A DNA stretch of 52,679 nt from an uncultured Bacteroidales bacterium. GTDB lineage: Bacteria > Bacteroidota > Bacteroidia > Bacteroidales > UBA932. Shown piece after piece: positions 14,840-22,613 of the stretch. The stretch's first letter is position 1. Each line of letters begins with the position of its first letter. Made by a program: the position numbers and the translations under genes. The stretch is from positions 1-52,679 of the forward strand of contig CAMJKI010000008.1 in the NCBI GenBank assembly GCA_946406355.1. The letters run 5' to 3'. The notes under the pieces are model-generated. The model worked only from the letters and a program-made list of their open reading frames with translations. It was not told where the DNA came from and did no database searches.

Positions 14840-15934
14840 ATGGCTTCCGAGAAGAAAAAAAGGCACTGGCTGTCCCGGCTTTCGTTTGGGACGCTTTCCC
14901 TTGTGTTCTCCGGACTCCTGCTGCTTAGTTACCTTTCCATGATCATCGACCCGGCGAAGGCCTGGTTTTTCACCCTTTTCGGGTTGCTGTACATTCCCGT
15001 GCTGCTGGTTGTGGGTGTGCTGTTTATCCTGTCGCTCATCCGTCGCTCCCACATGCGCGGGCTGCTGCTGATAATGCTGCTGCCCTCCGTTTTCCTTTTT
15101 GGCAAGTATTACCAGTTCCGGAAGCCTTCGGACGAGCTGCCGGCTACGCTGAAGGTGGTTTCCTACAACGTGGGACTCTTTGCTCATGGAGACGATGAAA
15201 AAGACCCGCTGGCACTGGCCGATTCGGTGTGCGACTGGCTTCGCAAGGCCGATGCCGATATCCTGTGCCTGCAGGAATTCTGCCTGCCTAATAACGTGGA
15301 TTTCGGCTCCTGGCTCAAGCAGCGGTTTCCCGGCTATCATATTGATTATTATGCGCTTTCCGGCCCCATCGGCCAGTTTGGCAATGTTACCCTGAGCCGC
15401 CGGCCCGTTTTGGGAAAAGGCAGGATAAACTTTGAGAAATCTACCAACATGGCTCTTTGGAGCGATGTGCAGCTGGACAGTTCCGTGGTCCGGCTGTACA
15501 ACTGTCATTTTGAAAGCTACAACATTTCCCTGTCCGGTCTGGTGAAAAAGGCCGGCGAGGAAGGCCTGGTAGAGGAAACCGGGCAAAAAATGCGGCGCTC
15601 CATCACAGAGCGGCCCAAGCAGGTGGCCGAGGTGATGCGCGACGTAGATGCCGCCCCGGTCCGGTCCGTAGTGCTGGGCGACTTTAATGACAATCCCCTC
15701 AGTTACACCTGTTTCCGCCTGCTGCGGGGCAGGAAGGACAGTTTTGTATCGGCCGGAAAGGGCTTTGGTGCCACCTACCGGAGCCTGTGGCCGCTGCTGC
15801 GCATAGACTATATTCTTTATCCCAAAGACCTTGCCGCCGTTTCCTACAAGGTGGACAAGGTGAAGTATTCCGACCATTATCCCATAACCGCCACCTACTA
15901 TGAAACCGGAAGAGATTCTCGCCGAAGCCCTTAA
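14840..15934 (+). CDS. Endonuclease/exonuclease/phosphatase family membrane protein
   Basis: 364 residues. Three hydrophobic helices (about 15-95) anchor it, then an EEP-fold domain follows from about residue 100. The catalytic motifs are visible in order: VVSYNVGLF, DILCLQEF (metal Glu), the NCHFES strand, LGDFND (catalytic Asp/Asn) and KYSDHYPI (catalytic His). The family includes DNases, sphingomyelinases and inositol phosphatases; the substrate cannot be told. The gene begins right after the rhomboid stop and its last 35 bases overlap the next gene. The rhomboid-EEP pair is a frequent neighbour set of mutL in Bacteroidales. Confidence 0.88.
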   Translation: MASEKKKRHWLSRLSFGTLSLVFSGLLLLSYLSMIIDPAKAWFFTLFGLLYIPVLLVVGVLFILSLIRRSHMRGLLLIMLLPSVFLFGKYYQFRKPSDELPATLKVVSYNVGLFAHGDDEKDPLALADSVCDWLRKADADILCLQEFCLPNNVDFGSWLKQRFPGYHIDYYALSGPIGQFGNVTLSRRPVLGKGRINFEKSTNMALWSDVQLDSSVVRLYNCHFESYNISLSGLVKKAGEEGLVEETGQKMRRSITERPKQVAEVMRDVDAAPVRSVVLGDFNDNPLSYTCFRLLRGRKDSFVSAGKGFGATYRSLWPLLRIDYILYPKDLAAVSYKVDKVKYSDHYPITATYYETGRDSRRSP

Positions 15935-16502
15935 GACCCTCCGCGCCGGCGGAACCATCCTGTACCCCACCGACACCGTATGGGGCCTGGGCTGCGACGC
16001 CACCAACCCGGAAGCCGTTGCCCATATTTACGAAATCAAGCAGCGGGCCGATTCCAAATCGCTGGTGCTGCTGGCCTGCGACCTGGACATGGTTGCCCGT
16101 TATGTGAAGGAGATTCCTTCCATTGCCATCGACCTGGTGGAGGTGAACGATGCGCCCATGACCATCATCTACCCCGGTGCCGTATGCGGGGAACAGGGAG
16201 CTGCCGGCGACAAGTGGCACCTGGCCTGGAATACCGTAGCGGCCGACGGCAGCGTAGGCATCCGCATTCCGCTGATGGACTGGTGCAAACAGCTGGTATT
16301 CAAGCTGGGAAGGCCCATCGTGAGCACATCGGCCAATATCTCCGGCGAACCCACGCCGCAGCGTTTCTCGGACATTCCGCAGGAGCTGAAAGACGCCGTA
16401 GATTTTGTGGTTCCTCCTTCCGTGGATACCCAGTCCACCGGCAAGGCCTCCCAGATTCTGAAGCTGGGCCTGAAGGGAGAAATAGAGATTATAAGGAAAT
16501 AA
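15900..16502 (+). CDS. Sua5/YciO/YrdC-family threonylcarbamoyl-AMP synthase
   Basis: 200 residues of a single YrdC domain. Recognisable motifs are GGTILYPTDTVWGLGCDA, IKQRADSKSLVLL (nucleotide-binding basic residues) and STSANISGEP. The enzyme makes threonylcarbamoyl-AMP from threonine, bicarbonate and ATP, the first step of the t6A modification of tRNAs reading ANN codons. It lacks the C-terminal Sua5 domain, so it is of the short TsaC type. Its ATG lies 35 bases inside the previous gene and its stop overlaps the rsmE ATG (TAATG), a translationally coupled chain. Confidence 0.92.
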   Translation: MKPEEILAEALKTLRAGGTILYPTDTVWGLGCDATNPEAVAHIYEIKQRADSKSLVLLACDLDMVARYVKEIPSIAIDLVEVNDAPMTIIYPGAVCGEQGAAGDKWHLAWNTVAADGSVGIRIPLMDWCKQLVFKLGRPIVSTSANISGEPTPQRFSDIPQELKDAVDFVVPPSVDTQSTGKASQILKLGLKGEIEIIRK

Positions 16503-17227
16503 TGGAGCTCTTCTACGCATACGAGGTTTCTGGCCGCTTCTGCCGTTTGGACGCAGAGGAAAGCAGCCATTGTGTCCGCGTACTCCGACACAGGGCCGGG
16601 GATGAAATTGACATGATTGACGGCCTGGGCACGCTGTATCACTGCCGTCTTACGCTGGCCGACCCCAAAGGGGCTGAAGCCGAGATCCTGGACAAGCAGG
16701 AAGGCTTTGCTTCCCATCCCTATCATCTCACGCTAGGCTGCTGCCCCACCAAGAACAACGACCGCTTTGAATGGTTCGTAGAAAAGGCCACAGAACTGGG
16801 TGTGGACCGGATTGTCCCGCTCATCGGAGAGCATTCCGAGCGAAAAGTCTATAAAACGGAACGGGCTGCCCGCATAGCCCTGGCGGCCACCAAACAGTCT
16901 TTGAAAGCACGCATTCCGGAAATTGCAGAGCCCCAAAGCGTAAGGTCCTTCATCGCCGCCTCTCCCCAGAATTCTCTCCGTCTCATCGCCTATTGCTTCG
17001 ACGATCCTTCCGTTCCCCGCCGAAGCATCCTGGATGTATTGAAAGAGAAGCAAGGGTATGACATCACGGTCCTCATCGGCCCGGAAGGGGATTTCTCTCC
17101 GGAGGAGGCCCGCCTTGCCTTGGCGCAAGGCTACATCCCCGTCCACCTGGGTCCCTCCCGCCTCCGCACGGAAACCGCAGCCGTCACCGCCGTGGAAGCC
17201 GTTTATCTGTGGAGCTTAACCCTTTAG
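16502..17227 (+). CDS. rsmE: 16S rRNA (uracil(1498)-N(3))-methyltransferase
   Basis: 241 residues from MELFYAYEV (ATG at 16502, overlapping the previous stop by one base). The open frame extends further 5' but is noncoding there. The N-terminal PUA-like part includes SSHCVRVLRHRAGDEIDMIDG. The C-terminal SPOUT methyltransferase has GPEGDFSPEEARLALAQGY and LGPSRLRTETA, the family signature at the knot. RsmE methylates U1498 of 16S rRNA in assembled 30S subunits, using S-adenosylmethionine. It is the last gene of the 12053-17227 run. Confidence 0.95.
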   Translation: MELFYAYEVSGRFCRLDAEESSHCVRVLRHRAGDEIDMIDGLGTLYHCRLTLADPKGAEAEILDKQEGFASHPYHLTLGCCPTKNNDRFEWFVEKATELGVDRIVPLIGEHSERKVYKTERAARIALAATKQSLKARIPEIAEPQSVRSFIAASPQNSLRLIAYCFDDPSVPRRSILDVLKEKQGYDITVLIGPEGDFSPEEARLALAQGYIPVHLGPSRLRTETAAVTAVEAVYLWSLTL

Positions 17228-17244
17228 CACTCAACACATTACGC

Positions 17245-17278
17245 TTGTCCCCGTGCATCGGCAGGTGCACAGGGACAA
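17245..17278. repeat. Hairpin between convergent rsmE and yhhN-like genes
   Basis: TTGTCCCCGTGCA (17245-17257) and TGCACAGGGACAA (17266-17278) form a 13-bp stem with one mismatch and an 8-base loop. A second pair, TTAGC and GCTAA, lies outside it. There is no U-run on either side, so it is not a classical terminator. It shares the core TCCCnGTG ... CACAGGGA with the hairpins at 19633 and 43921. The rest of the 72-base gap shows nothing else. Confidence 0.7.
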
Positions 17279-17299
17279 CACTATTTCGCTAACTATCAG

Positions 17300-17992
17300 C
17301 TACTTAGCCTCCACCGCCAGGCGAACAGCACCCCAGGCCAGGAGACTTTGGGCTATCAGGTAGGTGAACATAATCACAAATTCGCGGAGCGCGAAAGTAA
17401 TTACGCCGAAGGTGCCGGCGGCAATGAGCGAATCGGAGAAAGCGAACAGCAACGCGCCGATAAGGATAATCCACCAGGTGCAGCGGTTTTTCTTGCAGCG
17501 GACTACACCGCAAAGGGCGCAGAAGCTAAGCATCAGCAGCACAAAGCCGTACACCGCCATGGGGGCCAGCAGGGCTCCTTCCACCTTGAGCACCTTAACC
17601 AGCAGAAACACCAGCACTGCCACACAAGCAATACCGGCCAGCCAGCCCTTCCAGCTGAGTCCCTTCCAGGATTGGGCGCCGAAAAGCGTCATGTAGAAGA
17701 TATGGCCGACCAGAAAAGCCGCAATACCACTGGCGAACATGGGAAAGGCATCGCTTAGCAGGAAGGTATCCCCGGCAAAGCCGAAAAGTTCGGCCAGAAG
17801 AAGCAGTCCCAGCATTTTGCGGTTGAGCGGATGCTCCACGGCATAAGCCAGCACGCTGGCGGCCAGCAGAGGCAGCAGGGCGGGTTTTACCGCCGATGCC
17901 AAAGCCGGCTGTTCCCAGATTCGTCCAGCCCAGTTCAACAAACAGGCGATCCCAAAAAAGACCGCCGGTATGCAATACAGATTCTTTTTCAT
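17300..17992 (-). CDS. YhhN-family (lysoplasmalogenase-like) membrane protein
   Basis: 230 residues with about eight membrane helices. The family-type stretches are VKPALLPLLAASVLAYAV, LFGFAGDTFLLSD (with the conserved Asp) and FLVGHIFYMTLFG (with the conserved His). In animals and some bacteria YhhN/TMEM86 proteins hydrolyse the vinyl-ether bond of lysoplasmalogens; activity in this organism is inferred. Its ATG overlaps the stop codon of the upstream lipoprotein by one base (TGATG), so the two are coupled. Confidence 0.85.
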   Translation of the reverse strand: MKKNLYCIPAVFFGIACLLNWAGRIWEQPALASAVKPALLPLLAASVLAYAVEHPLNRKMLGLLLLAELFGFAGDTFLLSDAFPMFASGIAAFLVGHIFYMTLFGAQSWKGLSWKGWLAGIACVAVLVFLLVKVLKVEGALLAPMAVYGFVLLMLSFCALCGVVRCKKNRCTWWIILIGALLFAFSDSLIAAGTFGVITFALREFVIMFTYLIAQSLLAWGAVRLAVEAK

Positions 17993-18750
17993 CAGTATTT
18001 ATCTTCTATTTCGTCTTCCTTGTCCTCGATATAGTCCTTGAAGCGGTCCCGGAGCGACTTGGGAATGGACGTGTCGTTACCAACCCGCTTCTCAATGGCC
18101 CAGAGCTGATCTTCTATCTTCTTGGCGCCCTTTTTGTCCTTGTTCTTCAAGGCACTCTCATAGCGGGCCAGCAAGCCATAAACGCCATTCTGCACGCAGA
18201 GGGAATTAAGGGTTACGGGTTCCTTCTTTTCGTCCGCGGCAGCTACTTCCACAGGCACTTCGGCGGGCGTTTCCGGATCCAATACGTTAAAGCTCATGCG
18301 CGCGCCCTTGATTTTCTGGAGCAAATCAAGTGCCTCTTTCTTGGAGAAATCCCGCTTGCCGTCGGCCGGAATGGAGAACATGATGGTTTTCTCTACTCCC
18401 TCGGCCGAATTGTACACCGGAAGCAGGTTGGGAAGATCCTCTCCCACCAGGGCAAAGCCGTCCCGAATACGGAGATTACGCTCGTCCAGCGGCGTAATGT
18501 CCATGTCCAGCGACTTGAACTGCATGTTGGCTTCCTTGCGAACCGGCACAAAGGCCTGGATGGCCCACTGGGAGTTATTCTCCGGATTGGGCGTAAGGAA
18601 GAAACGGATATCGCCTCCCAGGCTGAAGGCCGAAAAGGCGTTTCCGGCAAATTCTACCGTGGACTTGGGCACATAACATTCTTCGGGCTGTTTTTCGGTG
18701 CAGGCAACCAGTGCCAGCAGTGCAAAAAGGAGGAGGAAGTGTTTTTTCAT
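17992..18750 (-). CDS. Lipoprotein of unknown function
   Basis: 252 residues. The signal MKKHFLLLFALLALVAC ends in a lipobox with Cys17. The centre (about 25-150) is a beta-rich domain (FSLGGDIRFFLTPNPENNSQWAIQAFVPVR, MDITPLDERNLRI). The C-terminal 80 residues form a highly charged, probably helical or coiled-coil tail (NKDKKGAKKIEDQLWAIEK... DYIEDKEDEIEDKY). I do not recognise the family. It is the first gene of a pair with the YhhN protein and has its own promoter box. Confidence 0.75.
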   Translation of the reverse strand: MKKHFLLLFALLALVACTEKQPEECYVPKSTVEFAGNAFSAFSLGGDIRFFLTPNPENNSQWAIQAFVPVRKEANMQFKSLDMDITPLDERNLRIRDGFALVGEDLPNLLPVYNSAEGVEKTIMFSIPADGKRDFSKKEALDLLQKIKGARMSFNVLDPETPAEVPVEVAAADEKKEPVTLNSLCVQNGVYGLLARYESALKNKDKKGAKKIEDQLWAIEKRVGNDTSIPKSLRDRFKDYIEDKEDEIEDKY

Positions 18751-18777
18751 GGCGCGTTATTCTATGTGATTGTTTTA

Positions 18778-18785
18778 CAAATATA
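18778..18785 (-). promoter_or_regulatory. TATATTTG promoter box for the lipoprotein/YhhN pair
   Basis: A consensus TAnnTTTG box on the minus strand, 27 bases upstream of the ATG at 18750. The 95-base AT-rich gap to 18845 also must hold the comF promoter, for which no clear box was found. Confidence 0.55.
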
Positions 18786-18860
18786 GAAGAATTCGGTGAA
18801 AACACATAAAAAATCGTAAAAAACAGATAAAACTGTCAACCGATTGTGTCACAATTGGCT

Positions 18861-19595
18861 ATGTATGCCTATCTTGAAGGCATGATTAGGGAAATGCTGG
18901 ATTTGATTATGCCGCGGGAGTGCCTAGTGTGCGGGCGGCAACTGGGGGCGGCCGAGAACCATATCTGCATCTGGTGTGCCGAGGATTTGCCGCTCACCTA
19001 TTTCTGGGAGCAGCCGCACAATCCCATGGCCGACCAGTTCAATGCCCTGCTGGAGCGGTATCGGCCTTTGGGCGAAAAGATGGATTATGCCTATGCCACG
19101 GCTCTGCTGTATTACCACCACGGCAACCCGTACAAAAAGATTCCCCAGGCCCTCAAGTACAATCATAACATCCGGGCAGGCCGATACTTCTCGGCCCGGC
19201 TGGGACAGCTGATGGCCCGGTACCCCTATTATGCTTCCGTAGACCTGGTTGTGCCTGTCCCCCTGCACTGGAGGCGCCGATGGCAACGGGGCTATAACCA
19301 GGCCGAAGTGATTGCGGCCGAACTGGCTCGGGCGCTGGACGCCCGCCTCCGGACCGACGTCCTGGCCCGTCAGCGCCGCACACGCACCCAGACCCGCCTG
19401 GACGCCGAAGCCCGAATCAAGAATGTCCAAGGCGTATTTGTTGTTCGGAAACGCCTGGAAACCAATCACATCCTCTTAGTGGATGACACCTTTACCACCG
19501 GCGCTACCCTGGCCACCTGCTATTGGGCCGTCCGCAAAGCCTTCGGCCCGGAGGTCCGCATCTCCTTGGCCACCCTGGCCTTTGTTAATTCCTAA
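18861..19595 (+). CDS. ComF-family phosphoribosyltransferase-like protein
   Basis: 244 residues from the ATG at 18861; a GTG at 18846 and an ATG at 18882 are also possible starts. An N-terminal zinc-binding cluster (CLVCGRQ ... CIWCAEDL) is followed by a double-stranded region and a C-terminal PRTase-like domain: VVPVPLHWRRRWQRGYNQAEVIA and the PRPP loop VDDTFTTGATL. ComF proteins are needed for DNA uptake in naturally competent bacteria and bind single-stranded DNA helicases; in Bacteroidota the role has not been shown to my knowledge. The gene stands alone, divergent from the lipoprotein and convergent with the metal ATPase. Confidence 0.88.
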   Translation: MYAYLEGMIREMLDLIMPRECLVCGRQLGAAENHICIWCAEDLPLTYFWEQPHNPMADQFNALLERYRPLGEKMDYAYATALLYYHHGNPYKKIPQALKYNHNIRAGRYFSARLGQLMARYPYYASVDLVVPVPLHWRRRWQRGYNQAEVIAAELARALDARLRTDVLARQRRTRTQTRLDAEARIKNVQGVFVVRKRLETNHILLVDDTFTTGATLATCYWAVRKAFGPEVRISLATLAFVNS

Positions 19596-19596
19596 A

Positions 19597-19696
19597 AGGT
19601 TGACAAAATATAAGTTGCTGATTATAATCAGTTTAGCGTTTTCTCCCTGTGCTTTTTGACACAGGGAGAAAACGTTAATACGCTGATTGTCAACCT
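19597..19696. repeat. Nested-palindrome element between comF and the metal ATPase
   Basis: The outer arms AGGTTGACAA (19597-19606) and TTGTCAACCT (19687-19696) are perfect inverted repeats. The inner stem is 19 bp with one G-U pair (19633-19651 with 19660-19678) around the 8-base loop CTTTTTGA, core TTCTCCCTGTG / CACAGGGAGAA. A 14-base palindrome, CTGATTATAATCAG, lies at 19618-19631. The whole gap between the convergent genes is this element. A diverged copy with the same 11-bp core is at 43899-43972. No U-run follows the stem on either strand. Confidence 0.8.
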
Positions 19697-19705
19697 GTTG
19701 ATGGT

Positions 19706-21694
19706 TTATGCTTTCAGGGCCCGGAGGGCGTTCAGTACGGCCAGAACGGTGACGCCCACATCGGCGAAGACGGCCATCCACATGGTGGCCAGGCCCAGGG
19801 TGGCCAGCACCAGCACGGCCACTTTTACGCCGATGGCAAACCAGATGTTCTCCCTGGCTATCCGGAGCGTCCGGCGGGCAATCTGTACCGCCTGTGCAAT
19901 CTTGGAGGGCTTGTCGTCCATCAGTACCACGTCGGCCGCTTCGATGGCTGCATCGGAGCCCAGGGCCCCCATGGCGATGCCCACGTCGGCCCGGGTGAGA
20001 ACCGGCGCGTCGTTGATACCGTCGCCCACAAAGGCCAGGGTGCCTTCCGGCAATAGTCTTTCCACCTGCGCAACCTTATCGGCCGGCAGCAGTCCGGCGT
20101 GGAATTCGTCAACGCCCAGCTTGGCGGCAACGGCCATGGCTACGCTTTCCTGATCGCCTGTGAGCATGACGGTCCGGGTTACACCGGCGGTCTTCAGGGC
20201 CTGGATTCCTTCGGCGGCATCGCCCTTGATCTTGTCGGAAATCACTATGTGTCCGGCGTATTCGCCGTCGATGGCCACATGGACGATGGTGCCTTCGTGG
20301 TGGCAGGGGTGCCAGGCTGCGCCCAGTTTGTCCATCAGTTTGCTGTTGCCAACGGCCACCTTCTTCCCGTTCACCGTGGCGATGATGCCGTGACCGGCGG
20401 TTTCTTCAATGCCCTCCACCGTGCAGTCGTCGGCCTCGTTGGGGTAAGCGTTCCGCAGCGCCATGGCAATGGGATGGGTGGAATGACGCTCCACATGCGC
20501 CGCCAGGTGCAAAAGTTCCGTCTGGTCAATTACTTCCGGATGTACTGCCGTTACTTTAAAAACGCCTTCCGTAAGGGTTCCGGTTTTGTCGAAGACTACC
20601 GTATGCAGCTTGGCCAGCTGGTCCATGAGGTTGGATCCCTTGATGAGGATACCCTTACGGGAAGCACCGCCCAAACCGCCGAAGAAGGTGAGCGGCACGG
20701 AAATAACCAGAGCGCAGGGGCAGGAAACCACCAGGAACAGCAGGCCCCGGTAAATCCAGGTGGCCCATTCGCCGGTGATAAGGCTGGGAACTACCGCTAC
20801 CAGCACGGCCAGCGCTACTACAATGGGCGTATATACTTTGGCAAAACGGGTGATGAAGCTTTCGCTCCTGGACTTGCTTTCGGCGGCGTTCTCCACCAGA
20901 TCCAGAATCTTGGCTACCGTGGATTCGCCGAAGGCTTTGGTAGTCTTTACCCGCACCACGCCGCTCAGGTTTACGCAGCCGGACAGGATTTCATCGCCCT
21001 CGTGTACGCTCCGGGGAACGCTTTCGCCGGTAAGGGCTACGGTGTCCAGGCTGGAATTGCCTTCCAGGACGATGCCGTCCATCGGCACCTTTTCTCCGGG
21101 CTGCACCAGAATCACTTCGCCGGGGGTAACCTCCTCGGGTTTAACCGTTTCCAGCTTTCCACCCCGTTCCACATGTGCGCTGTCGGGACGGATATCCATC
21201 AGATGGGCGATGGATTTGCGGCTGCGGCCTTCGGCAATTTCCTCGAACATTTCTCCCACCTGGAAGAACAGCATAACGAACACTGCCTCCGGGAACTGCG
21301 TTTCGGCACCGGGCATAAAGCCGATACCCAGCGCACCCAGCGTGGCCACGCTCATGAGGAAGTCCTCGCTGAGCGCCTCTCCGTGCAGCAGGCCTTCGGC
21401 CGCTTCCTTAAGGGTATCCCAGCCTACCACCAGGTAGGGCACCAAAAACAGCAGCAGATACTGCCAGGTGGCCCAGTCCGTCTTTTTCTCAATAACAACG
21501 GCTGCGGCCAGCAGCACGGCGGCCACAATGATTTTGATCAGGCGGCCATGCCCTTCCTCTTCTTCGTGATGATGGTGATGCTCGTGACCATGTTCATGTT
21601 CATGGAGGCAGCATTCGTGCTCATGCCCGTGTTCGTGTTCATGTTCATGGCAGTGGCACTCTTCGTGATGGTGATGATGGTCTTCGTGTATCAT
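19706..21694 (-). CDS. Heavy-metal P1B-type ATPase with His-rich N-terminus
   Basis: 662 residues from the ATG at 21694. A frame extension to 21751 runs through the promoter box. The first 50 residues hold 23 histidines in HEHEHGHEH-type repeats, and there is no CxxC heavy-metal-associated domain. The P-type core is complete: SCPCALVIS in the sixth helix, phosphorylation site DKTGTLTEG, HP-locus STHPIAMAL and hinge GDGINDAPVLTRADVG. The CPC motif and His tail suggest export of Zn2+, Cd2+ or Pb2+ (ZntA type), with a Co/Cu role less likely. It is a single gene with its own promoter and pumps metal from the cytoplasm at the inner membrane. Confidence 0.93.
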   Translation of the reverse strand: MIHEDHHHHHEECHCHEHEHEHGHEHECCLHEHEHGHEHHHHHEEEEGHGRLIKIIVAAVLLAAAVVIEKKTDWATWQYLLLFLVPYLVVGWDTLKEAAEGLLHGEALSEDFLMSVATLGALGIGFMPGAETQFPEAVFVMLFFQVGEMFEEIAEGRSRKSIAHLMDIRPDSAHVERGGKLETVKPEEVTPGEVILVQPGEKVPMDGIVLEGNSSLDTVALTGESVPRSVHEGDEILSGCVNLSGVVRVKTTKAFGESTVAKILDLVENAAESKSRSESFITRFAKVYTPIVVALAVLVAVVPSLITGEWATWIYRGLLFLVVSCPCALVISVPLTFFGGLGGASRKGILIKGSNLMDQLAKLHTVVFDKTGTLTEGVFKVTAVHPEVIDQTELLHLAAHVERHSTHPIAMALRNAYPNEADDCTVEGIEETAGHGIIATVNGKKVAVGNSKLMDKLGAAWHPCHHEGTIVHVAIDGEYAGHIVISDKIKGDAAEGIQALKTAGVTRTVMLTGDQESVAMAVAAKLGVDEFHAGLLPADKVAQVERLLPEGTLAFVGDGINDAPVLTRADVGIAMGALGSDAAIEAADVVLMDDKPSKIAQAVQIARRTLRIARENIWFAIGVKVAVLVLATLGLATMWMAVFADVGVTVLAVLNALRALKA

Positions 21695-21715
21695 GGCGTT
21701 CTTTGTTTTCTGCCG

Positions 21716-21723
21716 CAAAGATA
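21716..21723 (-). promoter_or_regulatory. TATCTTTG promoter box for the metal ATPase
   Basis: Full consensus on the minus strand, 21 bases upstream of the ATG at 21694. Its position rules out the longer frame, because transcription would start inside the extension. No metal-sensor palindrome was seen nearby. Confidence 0.6.
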
Positions 21724-21775
21724 CACCACTCCCGCTGCAACTGGGTTGCAAAGAGGTTACAAGGTGGAGGCCAAC

Positions 21776-22522
21776 CTAGCAGTACATGCCGCCGTTCACG
21801 GCGATTACCTGACCGGTTACATAAGAAGAAAGGTCGGAGGCAAGGTACAGCGCCGTGTTGGCGATGTCTTCCACGGTGCCGCCGCGCTTGAGGGGAATCA
21901 TTTTGAGGTATTCGTCCTTCACGGCCTGCGGCAGGGCATCTGTCATCTCGGAAATGATGAAGCCGGGGGCGATAGAATTGGCGCGGATGCCGCGGGGACC
22001 CATTTCCTTGGCCACGGACTTGGCCATGGCGATGAGGCCGGCCTTGGAAGCCGAATAGTTCACCTGGCCCGGATTGCCGGTTTGGCCGGCGATGGAAGCC
22101 ATGTTAATGATGCTGCCGCCTTTCTGACGGGCCATCACCGGGACAACGGCGTGCAGGAAATTGAAAGCGCCCTTCATATTGACGGCAATCACGGCGTCCC
22201 ACTGCTGTTCGCTCATGCGCATAACCAGGCCGTCCTTGGTAATGCCGGCGTTGTTCACCAGCACGTCGATGCGGCCGAAATCCTTGGCAATCTCTTCCAC
22301 CACAGCCTGCGTTTCCTCGAAATTGGCGCAGTTGGAGGCGTATCCCTTCACTTTTCGGCCCAAAGCCTCTATTTCCCGGATGGTCTCCTGGGCTGCTTCA
22401 TTAATAACAAGATCCGTAAAAGCTATATCGGCCCCTTCCGAGGCAAATTTAAGGGCAATGGCTTTGCCGATTCCACGCGCGGCGCCCGTAATGAGGGCCA
22501 CCTTTCCGTCTAAAAGTCCCAT
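21776..22522 (-). CDS. fabG: 3-oxoacyl-[acyl-carrier-protein] reductase
   Basis: 248 residues, the standard length of FabG. NADP-binding GAARGIGKAIA (about 14-24), the NNAG motif (about 92), catalytic Ser in MASIAGQTG and the YSASK catalytic Tyr/Lys are all in place. The C-terminal IRANSIAPGFI and VTGQVIAVNGGMYC are typical. It reduces 3-oxoacyl-ACP in fatty acid elongation in the cytoplasm. Other short-chain dehydrogenases can look similar, but the length and C-terminus fit FabG. It is divergent from ahcY across a gap with mirrored promoters. Confidence 0.92.
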   Translation of the reverse strand: MGLLDGKVALITGAARGIGKAIALKFASEGADIAFTDLVINEAAQETIREIEALGRKVKGYASNCANFEETQAVVEEIAKDFGRIDVLVNNAGITKDGLVMRMSEQQWDAVIAVNMKGAFNFLHAVVPVMARQKGGSIINMASIAGQTGNPGQVNYSASKAGLIAMAKSVAKEMGPRGIRANSIAPGFIISEMTDALPQAVKDEYLKMIPLKRGGTVEDIANTALYLASDLSSYVTGQVIAVNGGMYC

Positions 22523-22540
22523 AGATTAATTTGCGATTTA

Positions 22541-22598
22541 GACTGCAAAGATAAATAATCTTTCGCACTTGCCTAAAAATTTGGCTATCTTTGCAGTC
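22541..22598. promoter_or_regulatory. Mirror-image promoters of fabG and ahcY
   Basis: Two identical 13-base sequences face outward: TATCTTTGCAGTC at 22586-22598 (plus, for ahcY) and the same sequence on the minus strand at 22541-22553 (for fabG). They include the TATCTTTG box and the five following bases, so the two start-site regions are identical too. The distance to ahcY is 20 bases from the box and to fabG 23 bases. Confidence 0.65.
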
Positions 22599-22613
22599 CC
22601 AAAATTCTGGACT

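Noticed and set aside
15980..16501. 5' extension of the rsmE reading frame
   Set aside because: It lies out of frame inside the YrdC gene, and the ATG at 16502 gives the usual RsmE length.
19597..19696. Reading the nested palindrome as an insertion-sequence end or MITE
   Set aside because: The outer 10-base inverted arms invite it, but no target duplication is visible and the copy at 43899 has different outer arms. Position in convergent gaps speaks more for a transcription-related role.
21540..21690. Simple-sequence repeat or regulatory DNA of gtgatgatg type
   Set aside because: It encodes the His-rich tail of the metal ATPase and is explained by that coding.
20099..22513. 804-codon open frame on the plus strand opposite the metal ATPase and fabG
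   Set aside because: It runs across two clear genes and a promoter gap. Its protein has odd composition (runs of Val/Met/Phe from the reversed His repeats) and no motif. It is a shadow of GC-rich codon use.
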